Source of the DNA: Rathayibacter sp. Leaf185
GTDB lineage: Bacteria; Actinomycetota; Actinomycetes; Actinomycetales; Microbacteriaceae
DNA: 64,000 bases
Assembly: GCF_001423885.1 (NCBI RefSeq)
Contig: NZ_LMPP01000002.1
Location: forward strand, 842,355-906,354
Direction: 5' to 3'
Positions 7,980 to 15,999 of the stretch are shown in pieces. Below the pieces are notes generated by a model that saw only the letters and a list, made by a program, of their open reading frames with translations, was not told the origin of the DNA and did no database searches. The translations under genes were made by a program, and so were the position numbers. How positions within the stretch are numbered: the first letter of the stretch is position 1; each line of letters opens with the position of its first letter.

Positions 7980-10124
7980 CTACTCCGGATCCACGAAGCG
8001 GCGCCACGCCCAGATCGACGTGCAGACCGCCCCGAAGGCGACGACCGCGAGGACCGAGGGCCCTGCGCCTCCGTCGGTCGACCACGCCGTGATGGTCGGG
8101 GTCAGCAGGAGGAAGAGCACGGTCGTCGACAGCAGCGTGAGCCCCAGCCAGAGGGCCGGCGACCAGCGCAGGATGCTCTGACCTGCTGGGCGCCCGACCG
8201 GGAAGAGCAGGACGACGCTCGAACCCACGGCGAGCAGGGTGGTCGCGCTGAGCACCTCCGCGCCGAGAACGGCGACGAACGTCCCGTCGGCCGGCACGAG
8301 GGCGGAGGCGCCCCAGGCGAGTCCGCCGAGTGCCAGGAGGGACACGACGCGGGCGGTCGCCAGCTTGGCGCGATCGATGGCGGACGCGCCCTCGGGCAGC
8401 AGGAGCCCGATCACGACGCCGAAGAGGAACGCGGGGTCGAGTCCGGCGAAGCGCGAGAGCAGTGCGGCGCCTCCGACGAGCAGCAGCGCCCGGGGCGAGG
8501 CGGCGACACCGATCCCGGGGAGGCCGAGGCGGCGTCCCAGCACGGCGGGCACTCCGGCCGCGACGGCGTTCACGAGAGCCACGGCGATGATCACGGCGAT
8601 CAGGAGCCGGAGGTAGGCGGGCTGCCCGTCGACGCGTCCCGACAGCAGCACGAGGCCCGCCGCGCAGCCGATCATCCCGATCACCATCGTCCGCTGCGAG
8701 GGGGCGGCGCGCTCCGGCCGGTCCTCGAACTCGATGCGGGCGCGGTTGCGTCCGGTGAGCCGCCAGGTGCGCGGCGCTCGGGGCGCGCGGCCCGCGACGG
8801 CGAGACGGGCCGGAACGACCACGAGGGCGAGGGAGGCGATCGCCAGAGCGAGCGAGCGCATCCAGTCGGCCATCGTCACGAGCGGGGCGCCGGCGGAGAG
8901 CGCCGTGGTCATGCCCGTCGCGGCGCTCCAGCCGCCGGGCGCCGATCCGCCGTCCGGCGGGGTGACGGGGGCGGGAGGCCCGTCCGTCGGGGCCGCACCG
9001 GGAGCGGGTGCCTCGGTCGCGCCGGGTGGCGCACTGCCCTGCGGGGTCGTCGGCGCGGTCTGGCCGGGTCGCGACGGAGTCGCGGTGGCGGAGGGACGCG
9101 GCGTGGTCGACTGCGGAGTCGGCGACGACGAGCCGGGAGAGCCCGACGGACTCGCTCCCGGACCGGTCGCGCTCGCACTCGGAGTCGGCGCGGTCGCCGA
9201 CGGGGTCGGGCTCGTCGTCGCCGCGAAGGTGACATCGAGCCAGGGGCTCGGCGAGCTGTAGTTGCCGGCAGCGTCCCCGGCGATCGCAGACACGCGGTGC
9301 GCGCCCGCCGTGATGGTGCCTCCGGTGCAGGTCCAGACGCCGCCGGTCACCGCGGCGTCGCAGGTGTTGACCCGGTCGACGTAGACGAAGGCGCGCGTGC
9401 CGTCGACTCCGGTGCCCGTGTACACCGCGCCGGTGAGGGGGAGCGCGGCGCCCGCTGCGGGAGACGTCACGGTGGGCGCGTCGGGTTCGACGGTGTCGAC
9501 GACGAGGGTCACCGCGGCACTCGGCGGTGAGACCGCGCCACCGGCGAAGGAGGCGGTCTGCGTCGCGGTGACGCGGTAGCTCCCGGCTGCGGGAGTCGGC
9601 GCGAGCTGGCAGAACCAGCGGCCCGAGGAGTCGGCGGTGGCCAGGCACGAGGCGCCGCCGTCGGAGGTCGCGGCGACGCCGGCTCCGGGGTACGCCGTTC
9701 CGCTGACGGAGCCCGCGGAGGTCGCCGAGCCGTCGACGGATTCGATCACGGGCGGACCGAGGACGGCGACGCCGACGCTCGTCGAGGTCGTCCCGCCCGC
9801 TGCGAGAAGCTCGACGGCCGTCAGGGTGAAGCGGCCGTCGGCGAGCTCGAACGAGCAGCTCCACGTGTCGTCGGCCGCGACCGTCGCGATGCAGGCCGGG
9901 TCGCCGCCCGCCTGAGTGCCGACCTGGATCTGGTCGCCGGCCGTCCCGGTGCCGGTCACGGTGATCGAGCGGCCCGGGAGGAGAGTGCCCGAGGCGGGCG
10001 AGGTGATCGTGAGCGGTGCGGCCGCCAGGGCGGACGGGGCGATCAGGCCTGCCGCAGCGCCCACGGTGGCGAGGACGAGCGCGAGGAGGACACCCGACCT
10101 GCGGGATCGGCGGAGCCGACCCAT
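7980..10124 (-). CDS. Secreted/membrane protein with Ig-like repeats and multi-helix C-terminus
   Basis: Large envelope protein of 714 residues from the chosen start, of unknown function. A signal sequence (RLRRSRRSGVLLALVLATVG, then an AlaLeuAla-like cleavage region) is followed by three beta-sandwich (bacterial Ig-like) repeats up to about residue 305; each holds a paired Cys with an intervening Trp, as in CIATVAADDTWSCSF. A long Ser/Thr/Pro linker (about 305-405) follows, then a domain of roughly eight to ten membrane helices to the end (FVDPE). I chose ATG 10124 because the signal peptide begins there; the frame stays open to 10244 and a start up to 40 codons earlier is possible. A TTGCAC and palindromic DNA lie upstream. 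The layout suggests an outside-facing sensor or adhesion arm on a membrane base. Confidence 0.75.
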   Translation of the reverse strand: MGRLRRSRRSGVLLALVLATVGAAAGLIAPSALAAAPLTITSPASGTLLPGRSITVTGTGTAGDQIQVGTQAGGDPACIATVAADDTWSCSFELADGRFTLTAVELLAAGGTTSTSVGVAVLGPPVIESVDGSATSAGSVSGTAYPGAGVAATSDGGASCLATADSSGRWFCQLAPTPAAGSYRVTATQTASFAGGAVSPPSAAVTLVVDTVEPDAPTVTSPAAGAALPLTGAVYTGTGVDGTRAFVYVDRVNTCDAAVTGGVWTCTGGTITAGAHRVSAIAGDAAGNYSSPSPWLDVTFAATTSPTPSATAPTPSASATGPGASPSGSPGSSSPTPQSTTPRPSATATPSRPGQTAPTTPQGSAPPGATEAPAPGAAPTDGPPAPVTPPDGGSAPGGWSAATGMTTALSAGAPLVTMADWMRSLALAIASLALVVVPARLAVAGRAPRAPRTWRLTGRNRARIEFEDRPERAAPSQRTMVIGMIGCAAGLVLLSGRVDGQPAYLRLLIAVIIAVALVNAVAAGVPAVLGRRLGLPGIGVAASPRALLLVGGAALLSRFAGLDPAFLFGVVIGLLLPEGASAIDRAKLATARVVSLLALGGLAWGASALVPADGTFVAVLGAEVLSATTLLAVGSSVVLLFPVGRPAGQSILRWSPALWLGLTLLSTTVLFLLLTPTITAWSTDGGAGPSVLAVVAFGAVCTSIWAWRRFVDPE

Positions 10125-10344
10125 CGGGACGCCCGATGAACCCCCCGGCACTGCCACGTCGACGCTCGCTATCACGTTGCGTCCATTGCACGGGGGCGCA
10201 CGGGCAGTGTCAAGCGCGCCGCACCGTCGTTGCACGATGTACATCGACGGAAGGGGGGTGCTCCTCCGCGCGGAGGAGTGGTGGTCGGGTCGGGAGAGCG
10301 CTTCCGCGACAATATACCCATCCCACTAAGGCTCGGAGGAGAAG
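10125..10344. promoter_or_regulatory. Divergent control region with three palindromes
   Basis: 220 bases between the Ig-repeat membrane gene and the GH1-like gene. It contains a perfect 12-bp palindrome CGATGTACATCG (10235-10246), a perfect 18-bp palindrome CTCCTCCGCGCGGAGGAG (10261-10278) and GGGAGAGCGCTTCCG (10292-10306), which resembles LacI-family operators built on AGCGCT. An AATATA stretch (10311-10316) may be the -10 element for the GH1-like gene, whose GGAGGAG ribosome-binding site follows at 10335-10341. Confidence 0.45.
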
Positions 10345-11787
10345 ATGCGCGAGGACGAGGCACGCGGGCGCGATCGGCAGCAGGTGCGCGCCGAGGCCGT
10401 GCGCTTCGACGACCCGCGCGAACTCGGGCGGCTGCTGCCGGCGGGGCTGCGCATCGGGCTCGCGCAGAGCGCCTTCCAGACCGAGGGCTCGCTCGAGACC
10501 GGCGGGCGCGGACGCTCGGTGTGGGATGACTTCGCGCTGCGCCGCGGGACGATCGCCGAGGAGGCGACGCCCGAGATCGCGACCGACTTCTTCCTCCGCT
10601 GGCGCGAGGACCTCGCCCTGATGGTCGACCTCGGCATCGACGAGCTGCGGCTCTCGATCGCGTGGCCGCGCCTCCAGCCCGAGGGGCGCGGCCCGATCGA
10701 TAACGGCGGCATGGGCTTCTACGACCGCGTGCTCGACGCTCTCGCCGAGGCGGGCCTCCGGGTCGCGCTGACCCTGCACCACCGCGACACGCCCTCGGCG
10801 CTCAGCGGCGGGTGGATGAACCGCGACACGGCTCTCCGCTTCGGCGACGTCGCCTTCGAGATCGGATCGCGTCTCGGCGACCGCGTGGCCGACTGGATCA
10901 CTCTCGATCAGCCGTCGACCGTGATGCTCGAGGGCTATGCGCTCACGAGGCAGGCTCCCGCCGCCGGGCGGCTCTTCAACGCCCTGCCCGCGCTGCACCA
11001 CCAGCTCCTCGGTCACGGAGTCGCCGTCGAGGCGCTCCGGGCCGCCGAGGTCGCCGGGCGCATCGGCCTCGTGGACGCCCTCGCTCCGGTCGAGCCCGCG
11101 AGCGAGTCGGAGGAGGACGGCGCCTGGGCCGCGCTGGCCGACGTCCTGCGCAACAGGCTCGTCGCCGACGCCGTGCTGACGGGCGCCTATCCGGCGGGGC
11201 CGGGGGAGCTGCCGCCGTTCCTCGAGGCGCTGGAGCGCGTCGATCCGCGCGACCTCGAGCGGATACGCGCCCCGCTCGACTTCTACGCCGTGGCGCCGCT
11301 CGCGCCGCAGCGCATTGCGGCCGGGCGCGATCCCGCCGCGCCGGTCGGGGTGGGTGCGCCACCCGCGCTGCCGTTCCACGAGCGGCCCTGGCCCGAGCTC
11401 GACCGGACCGGCGACGGCTCACCGTCCGCCCCGTGGGCGCCGGTGGCCGTGCTGCGACGGCTGGTCGAGCGCTACGGCGACTCCCTTCCTCCGCTGGTCG
11501 TCACGGCACTCGGAGCGAGCTACCCCGACAGCATCGACCGCCACGGCGCGATCGTCGACACCGAGCGCATCCGCTGGCTCGGCGCGCACCTCGGGGCGCT
11601 CGCCGAGGCCGTCCACGAGGGGCTGCCTCTCGAGGCGGTGCAGCTGTGGACCCTGGTGGACGCGTTCGAGTGGCAGCACGGCTACACCCGCCCGCACGGA
11701 CTCGTCGCGCTCGAGCGCCACGGCGCCGATCGCGTCCCGAAGGCCTCGTTCGACTGGCTGCGGCGGGTGCTCGACGCCCGCTCCTGA
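10345..11787 (+). CDS. Glycoside hydrolase family 1 homologue lacking both catalytic Glu
   Basis: The 480-residue protein has the full length and order of a GH1 beta-glucosidase: QSAFQTEGS near 41, LRLSIAWPRLQPEG near 101-114, the TLHH region near 143, WITLDQP at 184-190, and QLWTLVDAFEWQHGY near 433-447. In active GH1 enzymes the acid/base Glu sits in TxNEP and the nucleophile in (I/V)TENG. Here these are TLDQP (Gln189) and VVTALG (Ala388), so hydrolysis by the normal retaining mechanism should not work. It may be a carbohydrate sensor or binding protein, or a degenerated enzyme, although the frame is intact. A LacI-like operator lies upstream. The ATG at 10345 is preceded by GGAGGAG. Confidence 0.88.
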   Translation: MREDEARGRDRQQVRAEAVRFDDPRELGRLLPAGLRIGLAQSAFQTEGSLETGGRGRSVWDDFALRRGTIAEEATPEIATDFFLRWREDLALMVDLGIDELRLSIAWPRLQPEGRGPIDNGGMGFYDRVLDALAEAGLRVALTLHHRDTPSALSGGWMNRDTALRFGDVAFEIGSRLGDRVADWITLDQPSTVMLEGYALTRQAPAAGRLFNALPALHHQLLGHGVAVEALRAAEVAGRIGLVDALAPVEPASESEEDGAWAALADVLRNRLVADAVLTGAYPAGPGELPPFLEALERVDPRDLERIRAPLDFYAVAPLAPQRIAAGRDPAAPVGVGAPPALPFHERPWPELDRTGDGSPSAPWAPVAVLRRLVERYGDSLPPLVVTALGASYPDSIDRHGAIVDTERIRWLGAHLGALAEAVHEGLPLEAVQLWTLVDAFEWQHGYTRPHGLVALERHGADRVPKASFDWLRRVLDARS

Positions 11788-11812
11788 CGACGCGGCGTGC
11801 GAGACTGCCGCG

Positions 11813-12133
11813 ATGCAGAGCCTCCTCGCCCTCGCCTCGATCCTCCACGCCGAGCCGGGGGCCGTCCTCGCGGCGCTTGCTGAGGTCGTCGCGGACGACG
11901 ACGGCGCCTGGGTGCCCGCCGGCGACTCGCTCGAGCGCCGGCTTCCGGTCGTCGGGCTCGAGCAGTGGCGCGTCCTGCCCGACGAGGAGGGCTCGCGGGT
12001 CGAGTTCGAGATCGTGGCGTCGGCGGCGTCGTCCGCTCTCGCGGGTGTCCTCGCGCGGAGGCGGATCCGCGCGGCGCCGGAGCGGTTCCGCGCCGTCGTC
12101 ACCGCCCTCGCCGACCGCGTCGAGGAGCGCTGA
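11813..12133 (+). CDS. Hypothetical protein
   Basis: A 106-residue protein that I cannot assign. It starts with a helical, hydrophobic segment (MQSLLALASILHAEPGAVLAALAEVV), followed by an acidic region and a beta-like stretch (WRVLPDEEGSRVEFEIVAS), and ends with a basic helix. No signal peptide, membrane segment or metal motif is visible. The ATG lies 25 bases after the GH1-like stop, on the same strand, with a weak GAGACT hexamer six bases upstream instead of a Shine-Dalgarno sequence. It precedes the lower-GC patch. Coding bias looks genuine, with G/C at most third positions. Confidence 0.6.
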   Translation: MQSLLALASILHAEPGAVLAALAEVVADDDGAWVPAGDSLERRLPVVGLEQWRVLPDEEGSRVEFEIVASAASSALAGVLARRRIRAAPERFRAVVTALADRVEER

Positions 12134-12224
12134 GGGCGGCCCTGTCACCAGAAAAGAGGATTGCTCACCAAAGAGGTTCTCGGGAAACCTGGCAGCGAAC
12201 ACTTCCTCACGACTGGAGACGATG

Positions 12225-12738
12225 ATGGCGCTGTCAATGAAGATGCGACTGATCGGGGCGACCTTCGCCGCGTTGGCTTTCACTTAGCGGTTGCCCCTCC
12301 AGCAGAAGCGGCGAGCGGCCCAGGCGGTCGTGTTATCACCTGCACGGTGAAAGTGCAGTATCCGCACAACTCGTCTCATGTCGGCGGCACGATCAATGTC
12401 CCGTCCGACATCAAATGCACAAATGGGGTCGACTCGATCCACTCGTCAACCGGTCTTCGTGGTACTCAGTCCGCGAATGGCTGGAAACAGAAGTACAACG
12501 ACTTCTACGTCTCGTCAAACGCCGCCAAGCCTTGCAAGAACGGCACCTACTGGGGAGTCGGCTCTGGAACAGTGACCTTCCCTTCGGGCTACCCTCCCCG
12601 GGCCAGAACATGGAGGGCGGCGGTGCCACGAGGGCCGTCGACTGCTCGAAGAGGTCGTCTGTCGACAGCGCCGATTCGACGGCGAGTGATGGGGCGGTGT
12701 ACTACCAGATCACTGCAACCGCTGAGGGAGGTCGATGA
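12225..12738 (+). pseudogene. Secreted small protein gene broken by two single-base deletions
   Basis: From ATG 12225 (GGAG at 12215-12218) the frame encodes MALSMKMRLIGATFAALAFT and then hits TAG at 12282-12284. Adding one T there continues as LAVAPPAEAA, giving a complete signal peptide with an AEA-A cleavage site. The next frame encodes a beta-rich domain with three Cys (ITCTVKVQYP, DIKCTNG, KPCKNGTYWG) until GYPP near 12596. Restoring one C in that C-run continues in the third frame as PGQNMEGGGATRAVDCSK to the TGA at 12736-12738. The reconstructed protein is about 170 residues with four Cys. Both lesions sit in short homopolymers, so sequencing error must be excluded. Base composition is unlike its neighbours (about 54% GC over 12361-12540). 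Family not recognised. Confidence 0.65.
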
Positions 12739-13359
12739 ATGCTGGAACCCTGGTCCGACGTCGGGCCATCTGAATGGGTGACTCGAGGGTCGACCGACAC
12801 GCGTCTCACGGTCGGTGGTCTCATACCCGCGAAGTACCCCGCGTATGCGCGGGTGCTGCACTCCGTTCCTCCGGACACATGGTCGTCTCTCGCGGCTCGT
12901 GCGGGCATCCCTCTATCGCCGACAGTGCAGTGGGATCACATCGACGTGTCGTCGGAGGGAGAGCCATCTGGACTGGCTCCGCGCGTCGGCTTCCTTCTCC
13001 CGGACGACGCGCGACGCCTCTCCGCCGTTCTCGAGGCGCAGACGACGGCTCCTGACTCGTGCTGGTTCGGACTCTGGGAGGGCTGGGCCGACGCCGTGGC
13101 TCCTCGAGAGGCGGCGATTTTCGCATGGTCGCTGAGAGATCTAGCCCTCTTCCACGGGGCCGTCGACGATGTGCTGGGATTCCCTGGCGAGCGAACTCCC
13201 GCGGTCTGGTGGCCAGAGGACCGCTCCTGGTTCGTGGTGACCGAGGTCGACTACGACAGCACCATCGTCGGCGGCACGCAGGCGTGCATCGATGCCGTCG
13301 TCGGCTGCTGTCTCGAGGTATTGCGCATCGGGCCTGAGGACGATCTCCTGCTCCGTTGA
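12739..13359 (+). CDS. Conserved hypothetical cytosolic protein
   Basis: A 206-residue protein without signal peptide or membrane helix, rich in Trp (CWFGLWEGWADAV, WWPEDRSWFVV) and with a conserved-looking core (FAWSLRDLALFHGAVDD, VTEVDYDSTIVGGT, CIDAVVGCCLEVLRIGPEDD). I recall related actinobacterial proteins of unknown function but can give no reaction. The ATG at 12739 directly abuts the TGA of the broken secreted gene (12736-12738), so the pair was probably translated together. A secreted protein followed at once by a cytosolic partner is the arrangement of exported effector and immunity genes; that is inference only. GGGAGG upstream of the start supports the start choice. Confidence 0.75.
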   Translation: MLEPWSDVGPSEWVTRGSTDTRLTVGGLIPAKYPAYARVLHSVPPDTWSSLAARAGIPLSPTVQWDHIDVSSEGEPSGLAPRVGFLLPDDARRLSAVLEAQTTAPDSCWFGLWEGWADAVAPREAAIFAWSLRDLALFHGAVDDVLGFPGERTPAVWWPEDRSWFVVTEVDYDSTIVGGTQACIDAVVGCCLEVLRIGPEDDLLLR

Positions 13360-13477
13360 GAGGCCTGGCCGCGGCCCCCGTCCGGGGAATGCCTGAGCAG
13401 TTCTCGCTGTTATCTCGTGTGACGGGCCGGGGCTTCGGAGCTCCGTCCACAGGACCGCTCGGAGGAGCACGAGGCAT

Positions 13478-13903
13478 ATGGCAGGAACAGGCATCAGCAA
13501 GGCACGGGGATCACGCGGCGGCGACGAGGAGATCGTGTACCGCCGGCACGCCAACGGCCGCGGCATGGTCGCGCCCGGATCGCGAGTGGCGGCCACCGCC
13601 TACGTCGAGACGGGCGCGTACGTCGAGCCCGGGGCGAACGTCGGCGAGCGCGCCTGGATCGGCGCAGGCAGCTGGATCGATCGCGACGCCATGATCGGGC
13701 ACAGCGCCTTCATCGGCGCGAACGTGCACGTCGGGCCCGAGGCGATCGTCGGCCCCGGCGCGCGGATCGGCAGCTACTCGAGGATCGGCGACTCCGCGGT
13801 CATCGCCACCGGTGCACGAGTCGACCGCGACACGTTCGTGGCTTCCGGGAGCCGGTTCGGTCTCGACGAGAGCGCTCGCGAGTCCGGCAGCCGCGCCGCG
13901 TAG
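13478..13903 (+). CDS. Left-handed beta-helix (hexapeptide-repeat) protein
   Basis: Cytosolic protein of 141 residues dominated by hexapeptide repeats of the [LIV]-G-x4 type: VAPGSRVAATAYVETGAYVE, ANVGERAWIGAGSWI, AMIGHSAFIGANVHVG and AIVGPGARIGSYSRIG. These coil into a left-handed parallel beta helix, as in acyl- and acetyltransferases and gamma carbonic anhydrases. No catalytic His triad for carbonic anhydrase and no separate acyl-CoA domain is evident, so it may be a structural or metal-binding variant. GGAGGAG precedes the ATG at 13478. A very strong palindrome follows the stop, separating it from the amidase gene. Confidence 0.75.
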   Translation: MAGTGISKARGSRGGDEEIVYRRHANGRGMVAPGSRVAATAYVETGAYVEPGANVGERAWIGAGSWIDRDAMIGHSAFIGANVHVGPEAIVGPGARIGSYSRIGDSAVIATGARVDRDTFVASGSRFGLDESARESGSRAA

Positions 13904-13910
13904 CACCACC

Positions 13911-13961
13911 ACGACGACCCTGTTCCGCGGGCTTCCAGAAGCCGCGGAATAGGGTCGTCGT
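13911..13961. repeat. Long near-perfect palindrome against amidase start
   Basis: Arms 13911-13930 and 13942-13961 are 20 bases each and complementary apart from one G.T pair, around an 11-base loop. The right arm ends one base before the amidase ATG (13963). It could terminate the upstream transcript, fold over the amidase start, or bind a dimeric regulator as DNA. Confidence 0.8.
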
Positions 13962-13962
13962 C

Positions 13963-15393
13963 ATGTTCGAACTCCATCACCTCAGCGCTCAGGAGCAGTG
14001 GGACTGGCTGCAGCGCGGCGAGGTCACCCCGCTCGAGCTCACCGAGCACTACCTCGCCCGCATCGAGCGTCTGAACGGCGAGTTGGGTGCCTTCACGACC
14101 GTGACGGCCGAGGCGGCGCGCGAGCGGGCGGCGTCGCTCGCCTCCGGTGCTCTGCCGTGCACTGCGGCGCTCTGGGGACTGCCGAGCGGTGATAAGGACC
14201 TCTGGCGCCGCGCGGGGGTGCGCACCACCTTCGGATCGCGACTGCGCGCGGACTTCGTGCCGGACGCCTCCGATGAGATCGTCGACGCGCTCGACGCCGC
14301 GGGGGCGGTCAGCCTGGGCAAGACGGCGGCGCCGGAGTTCGGCATGCCGTCGTACACCGAGAGCCTGGTCGGGCCGCCGGCGGTCACGCCCTACGACACC
14401 CGGCTCGGGGCGGGCGGGTCCAGCGGAGGCGCGGCGGTCGCCGTGGCCGCGGGCCTGCTCCCGTTCGCGCCGGCCTCCGACGGGGGCGGGTCGATCCGCA
14501 TCCCGGCCGCGGCCTGCGGACTCGTTGGGTTGAAGCCGTCGCGCGGCCGGGTGCCCGCTCTCTCCGGAGTCGGTGGAGTCGGCGGGCTCACGGTGGCCGG
14601 ACCGATCGCGCGCTCGGTCGCGGACGCGGGGCTGCTGCTCGAGGGGCTGCTGGAGCGCCGGAACGGCGTGATCCCCTCCCGGTACGCGCTGTCGGCGCCG
14701 GGCGACGGGGACGGCTCGTTCCTCGGTGCCGCGGTGCGCGGGGAGGGGCGGTTCCAGATCGGTGTCCTCACACAGTCACCGTGGGACGACACCCACGAGA
14801 TCGGTCTCGCACCGGAGGCTCGCGCGGCGCTCGAGGAGGGCATCGCTGCGCTGGACGCGCTCGGTCACGGCCTCGAGGAGGCATCGCTGCCTCCGAGCGC
14901 CGCCTATCCCGACGCGTTCCGCACCCTGTGGCAGAGCGGTGCCGCCACGCTGCCCGTCGAGGGGGACGACCTCGACCTCCTCGAGGCGCTCACGCGATGG
15001 CTCGTGACGGAGGGGCGCCGCCGCTCCGCCCGCGCGATCATGGAGGCCGCGGGCGTGCTGTCGGCGTACGAGCGCGCCGTGATCGCCGCCTTCTCGGGAT
15101 TCGACGCGGTGCTCACGCCGTCGATGACCATGACTCCGCGCCCCGTCGGCTGGTACGACGCGGAGGATCCGGAGCGCAACTTCGCGCAGCAGGTGCAGTA
15201 CACGCCCTACACGTCCTTCGTGAACGTGAGCGGGCTGCCGGCGATCGCCCTCCCGCTGAGCGTCACCGAGGGCGGCCTGCCGATGGGCGTCCAGCTGATC
15301 GGGCGGCCGGGCGGCGAAGCGGTGCTGCTGTCGATCGGCGCGCAGCTCGAGCGGCGGGCGCGCTGGCAGCGGAGGCATCCGCCGCAGTGGTGA
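13963..15393 (+). CDS. Amidase (amidase signature family)
   Basis: Predicted cytosolic hydrolase of amides, 476 residues, substrate unknown. The Ser-cisSer-Lys triad is visible: Lys78 in LPSGDKDLW, the GGSSGG loop at 151-156, and Ser177 in [23 protein letters not shown] and the C-terminal [20 protein letters not shown] are usual for the family. It is not a GatA of the amidotransferase complex: no gatC/gatB neighbours are present. The ATG at 13963 has no Shine-Dalgarno sequence. A TAGGGT at 13950-13955, inside the right arm of the palindrome, ends seven bases before it, so a leaderless transcript is possible. Confidence 0.9.
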   Translation: MFELHHLSAQEQWDWLQRGEVTPLELTEHYLARIERLNGELGAFTTVTAEAARERAASLASGALPCTAALWGLPSGDKDLWRRAGVRTTFGSRLRADFVPDASDEIVDALDAAGAVSLGKTAAPEFGMPSYTESLVGPPAVTPYDTRLGAGGSSGGAAVAVAAGLLPFAPASDGGGSIRIPAAACGLVGLKPSRGRVPALSGVGGVGGLTVAGPIARSVADAGLLLEGLLERRNGVIPSRYALSAPGDGDGSFLGAAVRGEGRFQIGVLTQSPWDDTHEIGLAPEARAALEEGIAALDALGHGLEEASLPPSAAYPDAFRTLWQSGAATLPVEGDDLDLLEALTRWLVTEGRRRSARAIMEAAGVLSAYERAVIAAFSGFDAVLTPSMTMTPRPVGWYDAEDPERNFAQQVQYTPYTSFVNVSGLPAIALPLSVTEGGLPMGVQLIGRPGGEAVLLSIGAQLERRARWQRRHPPQW

Positions 15394-15436
15394 CACCCTG
15401 CGCTGCGACACCCGGTGGATGGTCAGCCTCCGGCCG

Positions 15437-15465
15437 TTGTCGCTGAGGTTAGGCATGCCTATACT
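15437..15465 (+). promoter_or_regulatory. Promoter with IdeR/DtxR-type iron box
   Basis: TTGTCG (15437-15442) and TATACT (15460-15465) are spaced by 17 bases, an excellent sigma-70-type promoter. The spacer holds the 12-bp palindrome TAGGCATGCCTA (15450-15461); over 15444-15462 the sequence matches the 19-bp IdeR/DtxR consensus at 14 positions. Iron-dependent repression of the downstream gene is the likely outcome. Confidence 0.75.
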
Positions 15466-15474
15466 TACCTACAA

Positions 15475-15939
15475 ATGTGCATGTTCGAGGGACGCGAGAC
15501 GGACGCCGTGGCGGCGCCGTCGGTCGACGCCAAGCAGTTCCTGATCGCCGGCGACGAGACCGTCGTCCCGTGGATCCAGAGCATCCTCGACGATCTCCCG
15601 GCGAACGCCCGCGGCCAGGTCTTCATCGAGGTCGACGACGCCCGCGGACTCCCGCCGCTCGCCGCGCCGGGGCGCGTCTGCGTGACCTGGCTCGGCCGGT
15701 CGACGCGATCGGGTGCGCCCGGTACTGGTGCGCTCTGCGGCCGCGGCGAAGCGCTCGACCGAGCGGTCCGCGCCTGGGTCGGCGAGATGTCGGTGGTCGA
15801 TCGCGACTATCCCTGGGCCGACGACCGTCACGACTTCTGCGCGTGGATCGGCGGTGCCGGACCGCTCGTCGCCGAGCTCGCGTTCGATGTCGAGGTGCGT
15901 CTGCGCGTGTCGGCCGAGCACGCGACGCGCTCGCTCTGA
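15475..15939 (+). CDS. Truncated siderophore-interacting protein (SIP C-terminal domain only)
   Basis: A 154-residue protein matching only the NAD(P)H-binding half of siderophore-interacting ferric reductases. Its KQFLIAGDETVVPWIQSIL and RVCVTWLGR parallel LLLAGDETAVPAISAIL and SVTWLVR in the full-length neighbour at 16000. The FAD-binding N-terminal barrel with its RxYTxR motif is missing. ATG 15475 begins nine bases after the -10 element, so the mRNA is leaderless or nearly so; ATG 15481 is an alternative. The last third ends FCAWIGGAGPLVAELAF, also SIP-like. It may be an accessory reductase domain, or a remnant kept under iron control. Confidence 0.75.
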   Translation: MCMFEGRETDAVAAPSVDAKQFLIAGDETVVPWIQSILDDLPANARGQVFIEVDDARGLPPLAAPGRVCVTWLGRSTRSGAPGTGALCGRGEALDRAVRAWVGEMSVVDRDYPWADDRHDFCAWIGGAGPLVAELAFDVEVRLRVSAEHATRSL

Positions 15940-15963
15940 TCCCGCCCTCGTGGATCCGGCGAT

Positions 15964-15993
15964 TTAGGTAAGCCTTACCTCTCGTGCGATACT
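15964..15993 (+). promoter_or_regulatory. IdeR/DtxR-type iron box and -10 element
   Basis: TTAGGTAAGCCTTACCTCT (15964-15982) matches 14 of 19 bases of the IdeR/DtxR consensus, with a near-perfect AGGTAAG/CTTACCT dyad. A GATACT -10 element lies at 15988-15993, exactly six bases before the ATG at 16000. A bound repressor would cover the -35 region. Confidence 0.8.
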
Positions 15994-15999
15994 GAGGCG

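Noticed and set aside
10125..10244. Longer N-terminus for the Ig-repeat membrane protein (starting at 10244)
   Set aside because: The added 40 residues precede a complete signal peptide, so the later start is preferred, though it is not proven.
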